A DNA stretch of 64,000 nucleotides. Origin: Gari tellinella. Its lineage: Eukaryota; Mollusca; Bivalvia; Cardiida; Psammobiidae. Positions 46,900-57,804 of this stretch are shown in pieces (the first letter of the stretch is position 1; each line of letters opens with the position of its first letter). Where the stretch lies: assembly GCA_922989275.2 (NCBI GenBank), contig OV277870.1:26246742-26310741 (forward strand), read 5' to 3'. A program made the position numbers and the translations under genes. The notes below the pieces were generated by a model. That model did not search any database, was not told the origin of the DNA, and saw nothing but the letters and a program-made list of their open reading frames with translations.

Positions 46900-47360
46900 A
46901 TTACACATCTGTCATTTTACTATGACTTGATTTAGCTGAACAATTACAAATGTTTAATAATCATTAATGAATTATCTTTAAAATGATAGTATGTATGATG
47001 TCATGTGATGTTCACGTAACCATGGCAATATTATTAAGAGCACTAGTCATGGATTTTCACTAATTTTTAAAGTTGCTTCGCAATCGAATCAAATCTGAAG
47101 TAAATAAAATTTCACCTCTCAAGTCTGATCGGAAATTAATTAAGCTTTTGGTAGATATTTACCTTTAGTGACTTTAAATTAAACGACAGGCCCCTGTTTA
47201 CCTTAAACAGCTCAAATACATCAACATCTTATGACAGTTTTCCAGACTGGGAACTTATCTATGGCCAACAACTTTGTATACAGTGAATCTCTTCCATTTT
47301 GTTCAATAAACCACTGTTTAGATTTCCATAAAATACTTTAAAAACTTTACCATTTTCATT
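46900..47360. other. AT-rich DNA, nothing recognised
   Basis: No exon or repeat family recognised. Confidence 0.35.
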
Positions 47361-47367
47361 ATCACAG

Positions 47368-48115
47368 TTGACGCACTGTTACCTTATGTCAGACTTAAAC
47401 TGGACAAATCACATTAATAATACTGTAGCCAAAGCCAAAAACACACTTAGGTTCATAAAAAGAAATGTCAAAACCAAAAATGTCAAGGTCAAAGAAGCAG
47501 CATATACCACCTATGTCAGATCCCAATTAGAATATTGTGCTGTGGTGTGGCATCCCTGGCAAAATTTCCTAACAAACAAGGTTGAGGGGGTCCAACGAGC
47601 TGCTGTCAGGTATGTCCTTAATGACTTCAACTTCACCAGTAGCGTCACCCAAATGCTGATCACCCTTGAGTGGAACACCCTTGCCCATCGCAGAATTCTT
47701 ACCTCTTTAATAATGCTTTACAAAATACAGCATCAGCTTGTCTATGTAGACTCACACTTATCAGAAACCCGAATTACCTAATCCCCCATTCCAGGACACA
47801 ATATCACATGAATTCATTCTTCCCCCGTACTATAAGATACTGGAACAGCCTGCCAAGTCAACTGAAATCATGCCCCAGTCTGGATGCTTTCAAGAGTGGA
47901 CTGGGAGCGGTCAACTTCTAGCCTACCCATGAATTGTTTTTATTTTTAACTTTGCACCTCTGTTCTTTTACTTGTCTAAATGATCTTTTATCTCATGCTT
48001 TTATTCTTTTATTTTGCACTTAACAGACTAATTCCGTCTATTTCCCTGACAGCGCCTTCCGATAATGATCTGAACTGATCGTCTGGAAGTAACGAATTGA
48101 AGTTGAAGTTGAAGT
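47368..48115 (+). mobile_element. 5'-truncated LINE (RT C-terminus and 3' UTR)
   Basis: Frame 1 (to 47781) has DLNWTNHINNTVAKAKNTLR, 'YVRSQLEYCAVVWHPW' and VEGVQRAAVRYVLND; a frameshift near 47,755 moves to SFFPRTIRYWNSLPSQL to 47921. These are the C-terminal blocks of Jockey/CR1-like RTs. The 3' end is a short tandem 'gaagttgaagttgaagt' at about 48,098-48,116, a tail style known from such LINEs. Dead copy. Confidence 0.8.
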
Positions 48116-48184
48116 ACGTTCGCTACTAATAAGCAAATGCAAATGGATTTAAAGGGACACTTTTTCGTATATCGCGGATTAATT

Positions 48185-48452
48185 ACTATTTCTATTTATT
48201 ACTTCTACGCCATCAATTCTGATGATTATGAGAAGGGGCACTTTTTAGGTGCACCAATGGGACTGTACCCGGCCGGTCACTTTATCCTGACACCGACGAA
48301 CCAGTCGTAATGCTAACCCGAAATCCTGAGCGCCAAGGAGGGAAGCCGTTATTATCAATTTTCAAGTCTTAGGTTTGACCCGGCCGGAGATTGAACCCGC
48401 AACCTCCCGCACTGAAAGCGGACGCTCTACCACTAAGCCACGCAGCCGGTTT
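48185..48452 (-). mobile_element. tRNA-derived SINE, reverse
   Basis: On the minus strand the head reads 'ggcttagtggtagagcgtcc' (A box) then 'gcgggttcaatctccg' (B box), with body '...ggtttgacccggccgg' toward lower coordinates. About 105 bp upstream of the start codon at 48560. Confidence 0.7.
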
Positions 48453-48559
48453 ACGACATTAAATTCATACGTAATGTCAACGTCGTGACGTCACAGACGC
48501 GTTGATGATAGCTCTTAGTAACAGCAGCCATATTTCTACATAAGAATTGGACGTTTATA

Positions 48560-48602
48560 ATGTCTGAGAAACAGCTTTCTAGTACTCGCAAACAGTCTTC
48601 AG
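48560..48602 (+). CDS. Unrecognised 255-residue protein, exon 1
   Basis: First coding exon: MSEKQLSSTRKQSS then one base before donor CAG|gtaact (phase 1). It was chosen because the exon at 49582 needs a phase-1 upstream partner and this is the only nearby ATG-led segment with a good donor in that phase. Exon lengths 43+237+90+398 add to 768 nt, a whole number of codons. A CRE-like TGACGTCA lies about 75 bp before the ATG and a SINE just beyond it. Confidence 0.6.
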
Positions 48603-48899
48603 GTAACTATTAATTGATTATTAATTATTCAATGGCTTTCATACTAGGCTTAAACAAGCCCAGTTTCAACTCAATGTTATTGTCTCGTGTTTATCCGGGC
48701 GATATACAGCACAGTAGATATACCCCTACTGCAGTGATCATGCTCAGCCTTTTCCTTTGCTGTAAAGTTTTTAAAATATTTGATAACAACGTCTTAAAGT
48801 TGTCAAAGGTACAACAGAGAGAACATGTATTTTCAACGAGTAGAATATAAATTGTAAGTCAAACTAAGTTCCGAAAACAAAATGCGTACACTTTATAGA

Positions 48900-49425
48900 T
48901 CTATTTGTTTTTGCGAAAAAGATACATTGAATTAAGCGATACTTTCCCAAACAACTTGTTTGACCTCCGAGATTTGACTGAAGTTAATTGCAAACAGTTT
49001 AGATTAAGGGTTGATTTAGACCAGCCTATAAAACTTTTGTGGTAGTGCCACGTTTCTTGTTGTTCAACATTTCCCGAAGATAATTATGTCTACTATATTT
49101 AAATAACCTGCATTATTATATACGTTCGAATCTTGATACCGCAAACTCGATGAACCAATTTGTGTCTAGTGGATTCGTCCATGCTGAAGAATTGGATTAG
49201 TCTATCTATGACATGATGACGTCATAACACGTTAACAACAAGTCTTGGCAACATCGCGGCTATATTTACTCTGAATAAGTATATACAGTGTATTGGTGTC
49301 ACTACTATATGTATAAAATCCCTCCATAGCACTCTATAGTAAATTATCAATTTTCTCCTATCTCTATTAAGTTCCCTGACCTTCCGATCAATCTACTGGC
49401 CCTATTTCCATGGAAATTTGTCCAC
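48900..49425. other. Intron 1 of the 255-residue gene
   Basis: No exon seen. 49211-49275 resembles the sequence upstream of exon 1 ('gatgacgtcataacacgtta...'). Confidence 0.35.
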
Positions 49426-49426
49426 T

Positions 49427-49487
49427 TAAAGAAGATTGAAAGTAAAGCAGGATGCGCCTTCCTGCTTTAAGCTACCATCTGCTAGGA
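49427..49487. mobile_element. Family A MITE fragment
   Basis: 'acttaaagaagattgaaagt' and 'tttaagctaccatctgctag' with a deleted apex. Confidence 0.55.
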
Positions 49488-49581
49488 TGAAAACAAAAAA
49501 ATCATAACAGTCCGGAGAAATGGCAGCCCTGAAGTGATTCCTAAATGCTATAATCGTTTTTTACTTTCTTTTTTTTCAAAG

Positions 49582-49818
49582 TTATGCACCTGAAGCCCGT
49601 TGACATTCTCAACCCGGATCTGGATAAAGAATACTTTAACAGTCTATTATCCCAGTCCGCTAGCACACAAGAGAGACCTAGACCACCCAGGTCCCAAAGT
49701 ACATCGAGCCAAGAGTCGAAAATGTCACTCACAATTGAAGACTATAGGCAGATGCATAATTATGATCGATTAGATCTTGACAGAATGGCCGAGAAATTCT
49801 ACGAAAATAAGAAAGAAA
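49582..49818 (+). CDS. Unrecognised 255-residue protein, exon 2
   Basis: Acceptor tttttttcaaag, donor GAAA|gtaaga, phase 1 at both ends. It encodes (V)MHLKPVDILNPDLDKEYFN, a Ser/Gln/Pro-rich stretch (SQSASTQERPRPPRSQSTSS) and MSLTIEDYRQMHNYDRL followed by LDRMAEKFYENKKE, a likely helix. The Ser/Gln motifs could be phosphorylation sites. No family was recognised. An ATG at 49584 could be an alternative start. Confidence 0.7.
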
Positions 49819-50185
49819 GTAAGAATTTTGATACCATTGTCACAATTGATAAAACATACCTTTATATTCAGCAATACATTTTATCAGCAAATGAGAAAGC
49901 TATTTTAGAAACTTTCTGTTCTACTGTCACCTTGCTTTAAGCTGTCCACTGCTATATTTATACAATAAATTAGCCTTCATTTTAATCTTCGTAATAGAGA
50001 GGCTTACTATCCATATAACGATAGTTATCGATCGTTGAAACAAAATCACGATAGACTATCGATAATTGGGTTCATTGTTGCAATACTATCACGATAATTT
50101 ATTACATATTATACTATTATGGATATAAACCATAAGGCATATTTTCTTTAAACAAGCAAATGGGAACTTACAGTGGGCTGACTGG

Positions 50186-50266
50186 AAATCAGAATATGCC
50201 TTAAGGCGCATTCTGTTTTACTTTTAAGCACCTTTCTGTCTTCACTAGAGGGGAAAGGATTAAAAG
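50186..50266 (+). mobile_element. Family A MITE fragment
   Basis: Right hairpin arm and flank ('atgccttaaggcgcattctg') with a decayed end. Confidence 0.55.
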
Positions 50267-50324
50267 AGACCTATACACACATAGGCCTACTTCAAATGTC
50301 TGGCTCAACTTGCGTGACTTATAA

Positions 50325-50930
50325 ACTATTTTTATGCCCGCACGATTTAGTCGGGGCATATTGTTTTTTGTCTGTCTGTCTATCTATATATATGTATGTC
50401 TGTATGTTTGTCTGTCTGTGCACAACTTTAACATTGGCCATAACTTTGCAACTACATAGGATAGAGACTTTATGTTTGGTATGTGTTAGCACCACAATGA
50501 GCTCTTGAGCTCAGTAAAATTTGGGTAATGTCTGATAAAGGTCATTTAGAGGTCATTTAGAGGTAAAATCGGATGAATTTAACATTTGCCTTAACTTTGG
50601 AATTGCATGTGATGGATACTTTATATTGGTATGTACAATGAACTCATGAAGCTTTTGAGCTTGGTGCAACTTGGGTCATGTCCAACAAAGGTTAAGGTCA
50701 TCAAGAGGTCAAATACAGTTAATTAAATATTCGCCATTACTCTTTGGTCATGTAATCATTTCTAAATTTAAAAAAATAGTCCTCAATATGACAAAGGTTG
50801 TTATTTTATATAGCAACATTATCTTTTCCAAAATTAACAATTTATATGTGATTTTGATTGTTATGCCCCCGCACGACTTAGTCGGGAGCATATTATTTTT
50901 GGTCTGTCTGTTTGTCTGTACACCACTTTA
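50325..50930 (+). repeat. Two copies of a 'atgcccgcacgatttagtcg' repeat head
   Basis: At 50334 and 50862 the sequence 'tatgcccgcacgatttagtcgggg(a)catatt.tttttgtctgtctg' recurs, each time followed by ctgt-rich and 'aactttaaca/cctt' text. Between them are ~130-bp imperfect repeats ('aaaggtcatttagaggtca'). Confidence 0.6.
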
Positions 50931-50931
50931 A

Positions 50932-52814
50932 CCTTACGGAAGGAGTTTGGACTAGGGAGGAAAAATTGAGACTTGGATCACATTTGCAAACATCTTGAAT
51001 CCATATCAGACGCCTCGTAACGCGGCGGCGTCTGATCTGGATAAAGCTGTTTGTCGCTTGTCATTGTATTTCTTCTGTCAAAATGTCAACTTATATGTAA
51101 CTAAGAGAAAGACAAATTTAGTAGATGATATTGCAGCAGTGAAAGAGTTAGACACAATTCAAGTGTCGTTGTAAGGAGTGAATCGACATAATTTCTGTGT
51201 TTTGGGAACAGTGACAAGTGTTGTTGTAAGGAGTGAATCGACATAATTTCTGTGTTTTGGGAACAGTGACAAGTGTTGTTGTAAGGAGTGAATCGACATA
51301 ATTTCTGTGTTTGAGGAACATTGACAAGTGTTGTTGTAAGGAGTGAATCGACATAATTTCTGTGTTTGGGGAACAGTGACAAGTGTTGTTGTAAGGAGTG
51401 AATCGACATAATTTCTGTGTTTGGGGAACAGTGACAAGTGTTGTTGTAAGGAGTGAATCGACATAATTTCTGTGTTTGAGGAACAGTTACAAGTGTTGTT
51501 GTAAGGAGTGAATCGACATAATTTCTGTGTTTGAGGAACAGTGACAAGTGTTGTTGTAAGGAGTGAATCGACATAATTTCTGTGTTTGAGGAACAGTGAC
51601 AAGTGTTGTTGTAAGGAGTGAATCGACATAATTTCTGTGTTTGGGGAACAGTGACAAGTGTTGTTGTAAGGAGTGAATCGACATAATTTCTGTGTTTGGG
51701 GAACAGTGACAAGGGTTATTGTAAGGAGGGAATCGACATAATTTCTGTGTTTTGGGAACAGTGACAAGTGTTGTTGTAAGGAGTAAATCGACATAATTTC
51801 TGTGTTTGGGGAACAGTGACAAGTGTTGTTGTAAGGAGTGAATCGACATAATTTCTGTGTTTGGGGAACAGTGACAAGGGTTATTGTAAGGAGTGAATCG
51901 ACATAATTTCTGTGTTTTGGGAACAGTCACAAGTGTTGTTGTAAGGAGGGAATCGACATAATTTCTGTGTCTTGGGAACAGTGACACGTGTTGTTGTAAG
52001 GAGGGAATCGACATAATTTCTGTGTTTTGGGAACAGTGACAAGTGTTGTTGTAAGGAGTGAATCGACATAATTTCTGTGTTTTGGGAACAGTGACACGTG
52101 TTGTTGTAAGGAGGGAATCGACATAATTTCTGTGTTTTGGGAACAGTGACACGTGTTGTTGTAAGGAGGGAATCGACATAATTTCTGTGTTTTGGGAACA
52201 GTGACACGTGTTGTTGTAAGGAGGGAATCGACATAATTTCTGTGTTTTGGGAACAGTGACAAGTGTTGTTGTAAGGAGTGAATCGACATAATTTCTGTGT
52301 TTTGGGAACAGTGACACGTGTTGTTGTAAGGAGTGAATCGACATAATTTCTGTGTTTTGGGAACAGTGACAAGTGTCGTTGTAAGGAGTGAATCGACATA
52401 ATTTCTGTGTTTTGGGAACAGTGACACGTGTTGTTGTAAGGAGGGAATCGACATAATTTCTGTGTTTTGGGAACAGTGACACGTGTTGTTGTAAGGAGGG
52501 AATCGACATAATTTCTGTGTTTTGGGAACAGTGACACGTGTTGTTGTAAGGAGTGAATCGACATAATTTCTGTGTTTTGGGAACAGTGACAAGTGTCGTT
52601 GTAAGGAGTGAGTCGACATAATTTCTGTGTTTGGGGAACAGTGACACGTGTTGTTGTAAGGAGGGAATCGACATAATTTCTGTGTTTGGGGAACAGTGAC
52701 AAGTGTTGTTGTAAGGAGTGAATCGACATAATTTCTGTGTTTGAGGAACAGTGACACGTGTTGTTGTAAGGAGGGACTCGTTGTTCGGAGGGCCATTGTA
52801 GGGAGGGTGCGCTG
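50932..52814 (+). mobile_element. TA-flanked MITE expanded by a minisatellite
   Basis: 50965-51165 matches the body of the 2681-3049 element (hairpin 50995-51055 with 'tcagacgcctcgtaacgcgg'), and 52785-52814 matches its right end ('ttgtagggagggtgcgctg' then TA). The left TIR is lost. The minisatellite sits in place of the short stretch before the right end. Confidence 0.7.
51170..52790 (+). repeat. 55-bp minisatellite, 29 units
   Basis: Unit 'gaatcgacataatttctgtg', 'ttttgggaacagtgacaagt' and 'gttgttgtaaggagt' repeated every 55 bp from 51181 to 52721 by the 'aatcgacata' landmark (1540/55 = 28 steps). Variants (aag/acg, gtg/ggg, tttt/ttgg/ttga) form local blocks. The 'gttgtaaggagggagtcgtt' part is the sub-terminal sequence of the host transposon. 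It lies in intron 2 of the 255-residue gene. Confidence 0.9.
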
Positions 52815-52845
52815 TATCTCTAATGACTTGCGGATTTTGTTTCAG

Positions 52846-52935
52846 GAGAATCTCGACAGAGGGTCGTTAATGAAAACCGGGAACTGGACGCCCCCAAGGA
52901 CAGTTGGTTAAAAAAGGCTCTTGCCCAGATGAATG
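52846..52935 (+). CDS. Unrecognised 255-residue protein, exon 3
   Basis: Acceptor ttttgtttcag, donor ATGAATG|gtaaaa, 90 nt, phase 1 at both ends. It encodes (R)ESRQRVVNENRELDAPKDSW followed by LKKALAQMN, a charged probable helix that continues the MAEKFYENKKE helix of exon 2. It begins 31 bp after the end of the transposon carrying the minisatellite. Confidence 0.7.
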
Positions 52936-52939
52936 GTAA

Positions 52940-53600
52940 AATCTATCGACAGGGCTTTTTCACAAGATCGGTGAATAATAACTAAAGCTAAAGAATATAA
53001 CCTACCTTTTTAAACGCCAAACTGCCCTTTTCACCCCATTAAGAAAGGCACTTAATCATTAAGAATTTTGTTGTATTTCGACTTCGTGTCGTGTCTGCAC
53101 GAGCTTGCCAAACCGCCTCCTTGCAGCTATTTGTAAACACTGCTTTATCTGGCGATTTTACAACCAGATATCACACGTATTAATACTTAGTGCGCAGGCC
53201 GTCAATCAAAATATAGGTGATATTCTAAGTTAGTTAGAACATAACAACTTACAAGTGACATTTTAGTGGCTAAATAATGGCTCGGTCGCTTCGCTTGCGC
53301 TGCCCCTTCTTTATATACCACTCTGTTTTCACTTAATATGTTCTAACTATAACTCATTGAGCCCTAGAGACGAATTGATTCCTCTTTTACAAACAGTGTG
53401 CATGTCAAGAGAACACATGGCATATGCAAACAGTGTAGACCTTGATAAGTAGGGTCATGTGGGAGACATCTGCTCAGGGTCTGCATTGTTGGTCATTTGT
53501 CTACTTGATGTAGAAAGCAACCCTATATACCGGTAGTCTAAAATGAACTAAACTTTGTTAGAAACTGGAATTGTTATTTTGAAGCGATGTATGATTTAGG
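52940..53600. other. Intron 3 of the 255-residue gene
   Basis: A broken family C hairpin at about 53,395-53,490 ('gcaaacagtgtagaccttga'...'agggtctgcattgttgg'); otherwise nothing recognised. Confidence 0.45.
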
Positions 53601-53601
53601 C

Positions 53602-53853
53602 TAACCCGTTCCCCCCATAAATACACCTTTTAACACCTTTCATTTATTCTTCCACTAAGACAATAGATCAAATTTTTACAATCATGAATATATATCATAA
53701 GATTTTTTGTCTTCAAAATTAAAACAAATTATGGCTTAAAGCAGGTTGAAAATAAAGCAGAGTGCGCCTCAAGGCGCAATCTGCTTTACTTTCAGCCTGC
53801 TTTAAGTGGTCACATGTCTTCAAAAATTGAAACAGGCTATGGGGTAATGGGTT
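53602..53853 (+). mobile_element. Hairpin MITE family A, near an exon acceptor
   Basis: 'taacccgttccccccataaa' to 'tatggggtaatgggttga'; hairpin 53731-53807. Ends 27 bp before exon 4. Confidence 0.8.
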
Positions 53854-53880
53854 GATGATGTTTTAATACGTATTTTACAG

Positions 53881-54278
53881 ACCCAACCATTGACTTGCGC
53901 CAGCCAACAGCATGGTTAGACACTCAGCCCCACCTGCCTGCTCCATGTATGAAGGAGGGATCCACCAAGAGCCATGTTACAGCATGGCTCAGTACCCACA
54001 CAGACAAACCAGAGCCAGAGTGGGTGGGGTTTACTCACTTTACTGTCTCAGATCCCTTTGAGCCCAGGAGGTACATCGCCCAGGAGGTACCACGGCTCTC
54101 CAGCAGTGATACCAACATCCTGCTGGGGAAAAGAAAACGTGTCGATAGCCGAGACGAGGGGCTGGAGGTTTCCAGACTGCATGCTAGTAGCTCTGACACT
54201 TTATTAGTTGTAAAAGGCGACTTGGTACGACCAATTAAGATCGCCAGGAGACAACGTCCTTCCACGGAAGACATATAG
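53881..54278 (+). CDS. Unrecognised 255-residue protein, exon 4
   Basis: Acceptor cgtattttacag, entered in phase 1 (codon G|AC), 131 further residues and TAG. It encodes DPTIDLRQPTAWLDTQPH, a repeat-like second 'TAWLSTHTDKP', EWVGFTHFTVSDPFEPRRYI, a basic GKRKRV that could be a nuclear localisation signal, and a Ser-rich basic tail ending RRQRPSTEDI. No domain known to me. Paired 'TAWL' motifs 30 residues apart and the W/F-rich centre suggest a short binding module. Codon use and intact frames through four phase-matched exons support a real gene. Confidence 0.75.
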
Positions 54279-54478
54279 CCCCTATGGAGAAAGGGGGAAA
54301 GGGGGAAAGGGGTTACAGGGTTGGGGTGGGTGGGTTCGAGTGGGTGGATGGGGTCGGATGGGATAGTGAAATTAAACATAATGACCATTAGATATTACAT
54401 GTATATACACTTGAATATTGTTTGTTTTCATTACTTTTGGTTATAGCCGTGATTGGCTGTAATGTTTTGTTTCATAAC

Positions 54479-54665
54479 CCCATGAAAAAAATATTCAGAC
54501 GACGCCTTGTCGGGACTACTTTCTCTTATTTCAACTGTTCTCCACAAGCGCTGCACAAAGCAGGTCGCCAAATGATGTCATTGACGACGACGTCGCGTTT
54601 CGGCGGAAAATATATATGTCGGAGGGACTACAACCTACGTTTTAACTATATGGATCCAATCTGTT
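54479..54665 (+). mobile_element. Diverged relative of the ~410-bp family F
   Basis: 'ccacaagcgctgcacaaagc', 'cgccaaatgatgtcattgac' and 'tcggagggactacaacctac' line up in order with the family F interior. Confidence 0.45.
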
Positions 54666-54732
54666 TGCTTTAAATAGCCTAACTAGCATCTTCATCGTTC
54701 AATAACTGTCTGCGCTAAAGTATTTGAACTCA

Positions 54733-54930
54733 ATCACTCTTGAAGTTTCATATGGGAACGTCCAGTTTAAAATTAATTAAGCTTAGTCCACTTTTGTCTT
54801 TTACAATATATAATTCAAACCGTATTGCAAACCGACTAACAGTACATACCCTGGTTAGAGGCCCGGGTTCCTATAGAAGCCCTCTGATTAGGGTTTACAT
54901 TGATTGCATATGACAAGTGTATGTTTTACT
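54733..54930 (+). mobile_element. Hairpin MITE family C, decayed
   Basis: Left half ('acgtccagtttaaaattaat') and imperfect hairpin 54840-54900. Confidence 0.55.
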
Positions 54931-55368
54931 AAAACACTGTGTTACCGACACATATAAATGAGCCGTGTCATGACAAAACCTACCTTATCTGCATTTCAAA
55001 AAGTGAAGATCACGTGAAAGACGTGGCGGCTGGTCTTGAATTCACTTTTTGATACCCGCATGTATATACAACATTTTATGTAGATCTAGAGCTGTGCTAT
55101 ATCCCGAATGAACAACAACAAGTTGTTATTCATTCGTGATTATAAACAGTTTCTTGCAGTGTAGACCAAGCTCAGATATAAAGCCTGGGGTGACAACGGT
55201 GCTTGATCTGTAAAATGTTGCAATGCAATAAGGCAGGGATTTGTTATGGCACGACTCAAATCTGTACGTGAACCAGCGAACCCTTACTTTATTGATTGAT
55301 GTCTGAGCCTTATATATTTTTAAATCCTATTGTCCACTTCACACTGTTTTGAAGGATTAAAACTTATT

Positions 55369-55461
55369 AACTCTTTCACCCCTGACCCTTTTAATGGACA
55401 ATTCCAATTTCAAAATATGTCTAGTCCATTTTTTACTATTTAGGGTTGATTTTAACAATAT
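55369..55461 (+). mobile_element. Family C MITE, left part, cut by the LTR
   Basis: 'ttaactctttcacccctgac' to 'agggttgattttaacaat', then family identity stops at the LTR edge. Confidence 0.6.
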
Positions 55462-56581
55462 TGTTACGTACCAGCTGTTACGTGGTTGTAGTTGTAACTG
55501 TTTGCTTGTTAAAATCTGGATCTAGATCAGTCTCTTACACATATGTCTCATATACAATGGGCTATTGAATAAACAACACAAAGTCTCTGTTTTCTGACTT
55601 CTATTGTAGATCTAGTTATTTCTATATCTAGTTTGTAGCGATCTTCTATAAAACTGCCGCAACGTAACGCATTATGTTATTAGATCTAAATCTGGATAAC
55701 ACGTAGCTCGAAGGAAATTCCAAAAATGGCCCAAGCTTAGGGTTTAAAGATAAACGTCAGTAGCCTGGCTTGTAATAATTCAAATATGTAAAGTTATTTA
55801 TCAAAACGTGTGGTAAACGACTTCTATTCTTTCGCTACAGGTCCGGTGATAAAATATTCGACAATGTTGAAAATATATATTTACTAACTCGTGAGATAAG
55901 GCTTTGATAAAAGTTCTATGCCGGGTAGCGTCTGCCCTGGTCTAACCTCTATGCTTTTTAGAATCTAACTGCCTCTTGCTTCTTGGTAGCGAGCCCTTTT
56001 ATACTCGAGGATAAGAATGTTACCATTTTGTGTAACAAAAGTGGTAACAAGTAACTTGTTACCGCTTTTGGTCACAAATTGTGTTACTTGTTACCTCTTT
56101 TTAAGTAGGCTAACAATGGAGGTAACAAGTTACTGTTTTTTGGTAACAAATCGAACCAAACTTAACGGTTTGTTCCTAATCTGATAGTTTGAAAACTTCC
56201 AATATGTTAAAAATGCTATATGAACATGAAATAGCTATTAAATATGCAGAATTACCATTAAATGATGATTTAATGAAGACTTTCTTTTTGGCATCATGAA
56301 TGACGAGGAAACTGCTTAGTTACGTTGTGTAAACAACCCATAATGCACTGCAAAAACATGGCTGACGGGTTGCTTCAGCTTCCCGTCAGCCTGGACAACA
56401 GTAGCGAATTGAAGTTTTTTACGGGAGATATGTGTTATTCTGCATGGCTGATACTAAATTACAATTACCTGTATACGTTTTCTGATGTTTAAATAAAATG
56501 GTTGTTGCCATATAATGCCAAAATCAATCTCGCAAATGGAGATTGGTAAGGTCATTATATGTGCAGCTCGCGGGCACCACA
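55462..56581 (-). mobile_element. Long terminal repeat of a Ty3/gypsy-like element
   Basis: On the minus strand it begins TGTGGTGCCCGCG and ends ACGTAACA, giving TG...CA borders and a TGT/ACA terminal inverted repeat over 1120 bp. A polypurine tract precedes it, and on the other side a family C MITE breaks off exactly at its border. 55,995-56,160 is rich in GTAAC/GTTAC words. No second LTR was found, so the borders rest on these signals only. Confidence 0.55.
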
Positions 56582-56582
56582 T

Positions 56583-56597
56583 TACCCCCTCTTTGAT
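56583..56597 (-). other. Polypurine tract before the LTR
   Basis: Minus-strand AAAGAGGGGG directly before the putative LTR start, the expected plus-strand primer site of an LTR element. Confidence 0.5.
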
Positions 56598-56824
56598 AGG
56601 CTAAGCTCCCGCTGCCTTACACTGTATAACATTTAACAATGAACATTATGTAACATCAGAAAACTACACCCCGAGTTAAAACTTGTGCATCAGTCACAAT
56701 AACAATAATTTAACAATTATATTTAACACTTTCTTGAACATTATCTTTGTTTCATAAAGTCCTTCACTTTACTACTATGGAAGAAACGTCCATTGTTGAT
56801 TCAATTTATTCTATAGGCACATCT

Positions 56825-57090
56825 TTAGGTCTGTCTTGTTCGGATGGATGTTTTCCTCGTCTTCTCTGGCCAATTTGCAGGCCAATATCTTCTCCATTTG
56901 GTTAAGTTACTCTCGATCGTCTTCACCTTATCCACTGCCTGAGCTAATGGTACTCTTCTTGGCCTCTGATTGATCGGACTTGCATCTCCAGTCTTAATTA
57001 TACCTTTATTCCAATCATCTTTGTAGAAGGTGTCTTTGTATTTCACTAACAGATCTGCCAGCGCCTGCCGTTGCGTCTTTGTCTTCCCCT
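56825..57090 (-). pseudogene. Ty3/gypsy pol fragment (start of RT)
   Basis: Minus strand: 'LADLLVKYKDTFYKDDWNKG' then DASPINQRPRRVPLAQA, the conserved lead-in of gypsy-type RT (the 'KY.D.F' and 'P..Q.PRR.P' blocks). It breaks off within 70 codons, and the protease and the RT catalytic core are missing. Confidence 0.7.
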
Positions 57091-57096
57091 AAAACA

Positions 57097-57771
57097 TTAT
57101 CTGTTACCTCTCCTATCTCTTGGCTGTCTCCCATGAGTATACTCTGCTGGCTGAATTGCATTTTCTATTTTGTCGAGTCGTTTAACTATTTGTTCCAGCA
57201 CTGAGTTTAAATGACTTGTATCTGCTGTATTCTGTGTAAATGACTCATTGTTTGAGGACTGCTGGACCCTGTTGCAACTTTTATAGCTTTGCTTGTCAGG
57301 ACTATGGTCCGTGCTGTCATCTTGCTCTTGGTCTAGACGTTTTGTATTTTCTGATGGCCGTCTGTCGTAGTCACGCATGCCTCTAGTTTGTATCAAGTTC
57401 ACGACGTGAAACACAGCTTCGTCTATCGTTTCAGGCTCTTTTTGATATTCTACCTGAAAACGAATGTGGTCATCTCTTATGCCATCCAGGAATCTGCGAA
57501 CTAGATCTTCGTTTCTTGTCCGGGCGTCTCTGTATCCATGGGCCTTGTCATACAGGGTCTTCAGCTCAGAGGCGTATTCTTCGGCTGTTTCTCCAACTTT
57601 CTGGCTACGCTTGCTGAATTTGGCCGCAAGGGATCTTTAGACGTTTCAATTAATCTAAATCTGGAGTTGAGCTCGTTGATCAATGCGCCATAGTTGTTCA
57701 ACACCACGGGCGGCAGTTGCGTAAAAAACAAATTCGGCTGACTTGCCGTCAATTCTTGGTAACAGCTGGTC

Positions 57772-57804
<33 letters not shown>

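Noticed and set aside
47368..47921. Host gene
   Set aside because: Protein blocks are those of a LINE RT C-terminus, with a frameshift and a LINE-type tail.
51170..52790. CRISPR-like array
   Set aside because: Units are contiguous with no unique spacers, and the DNA is animal.
51101..52796. Minus-strand open frames up to 395 codons across the 55-bp minisatellite
   Set aside because: 55 is not a multiple of 3, so all three frames read the same repeating peptide; openness only requires that one 55-codon cycle lacks stops. No start context, splice or domain evidence.
53974..54388. Frames overlapping exon 4 on both strands
   Set aside because: Shadows of the exon; only the frame joined in phase 1 to exon 3 fits the gene.
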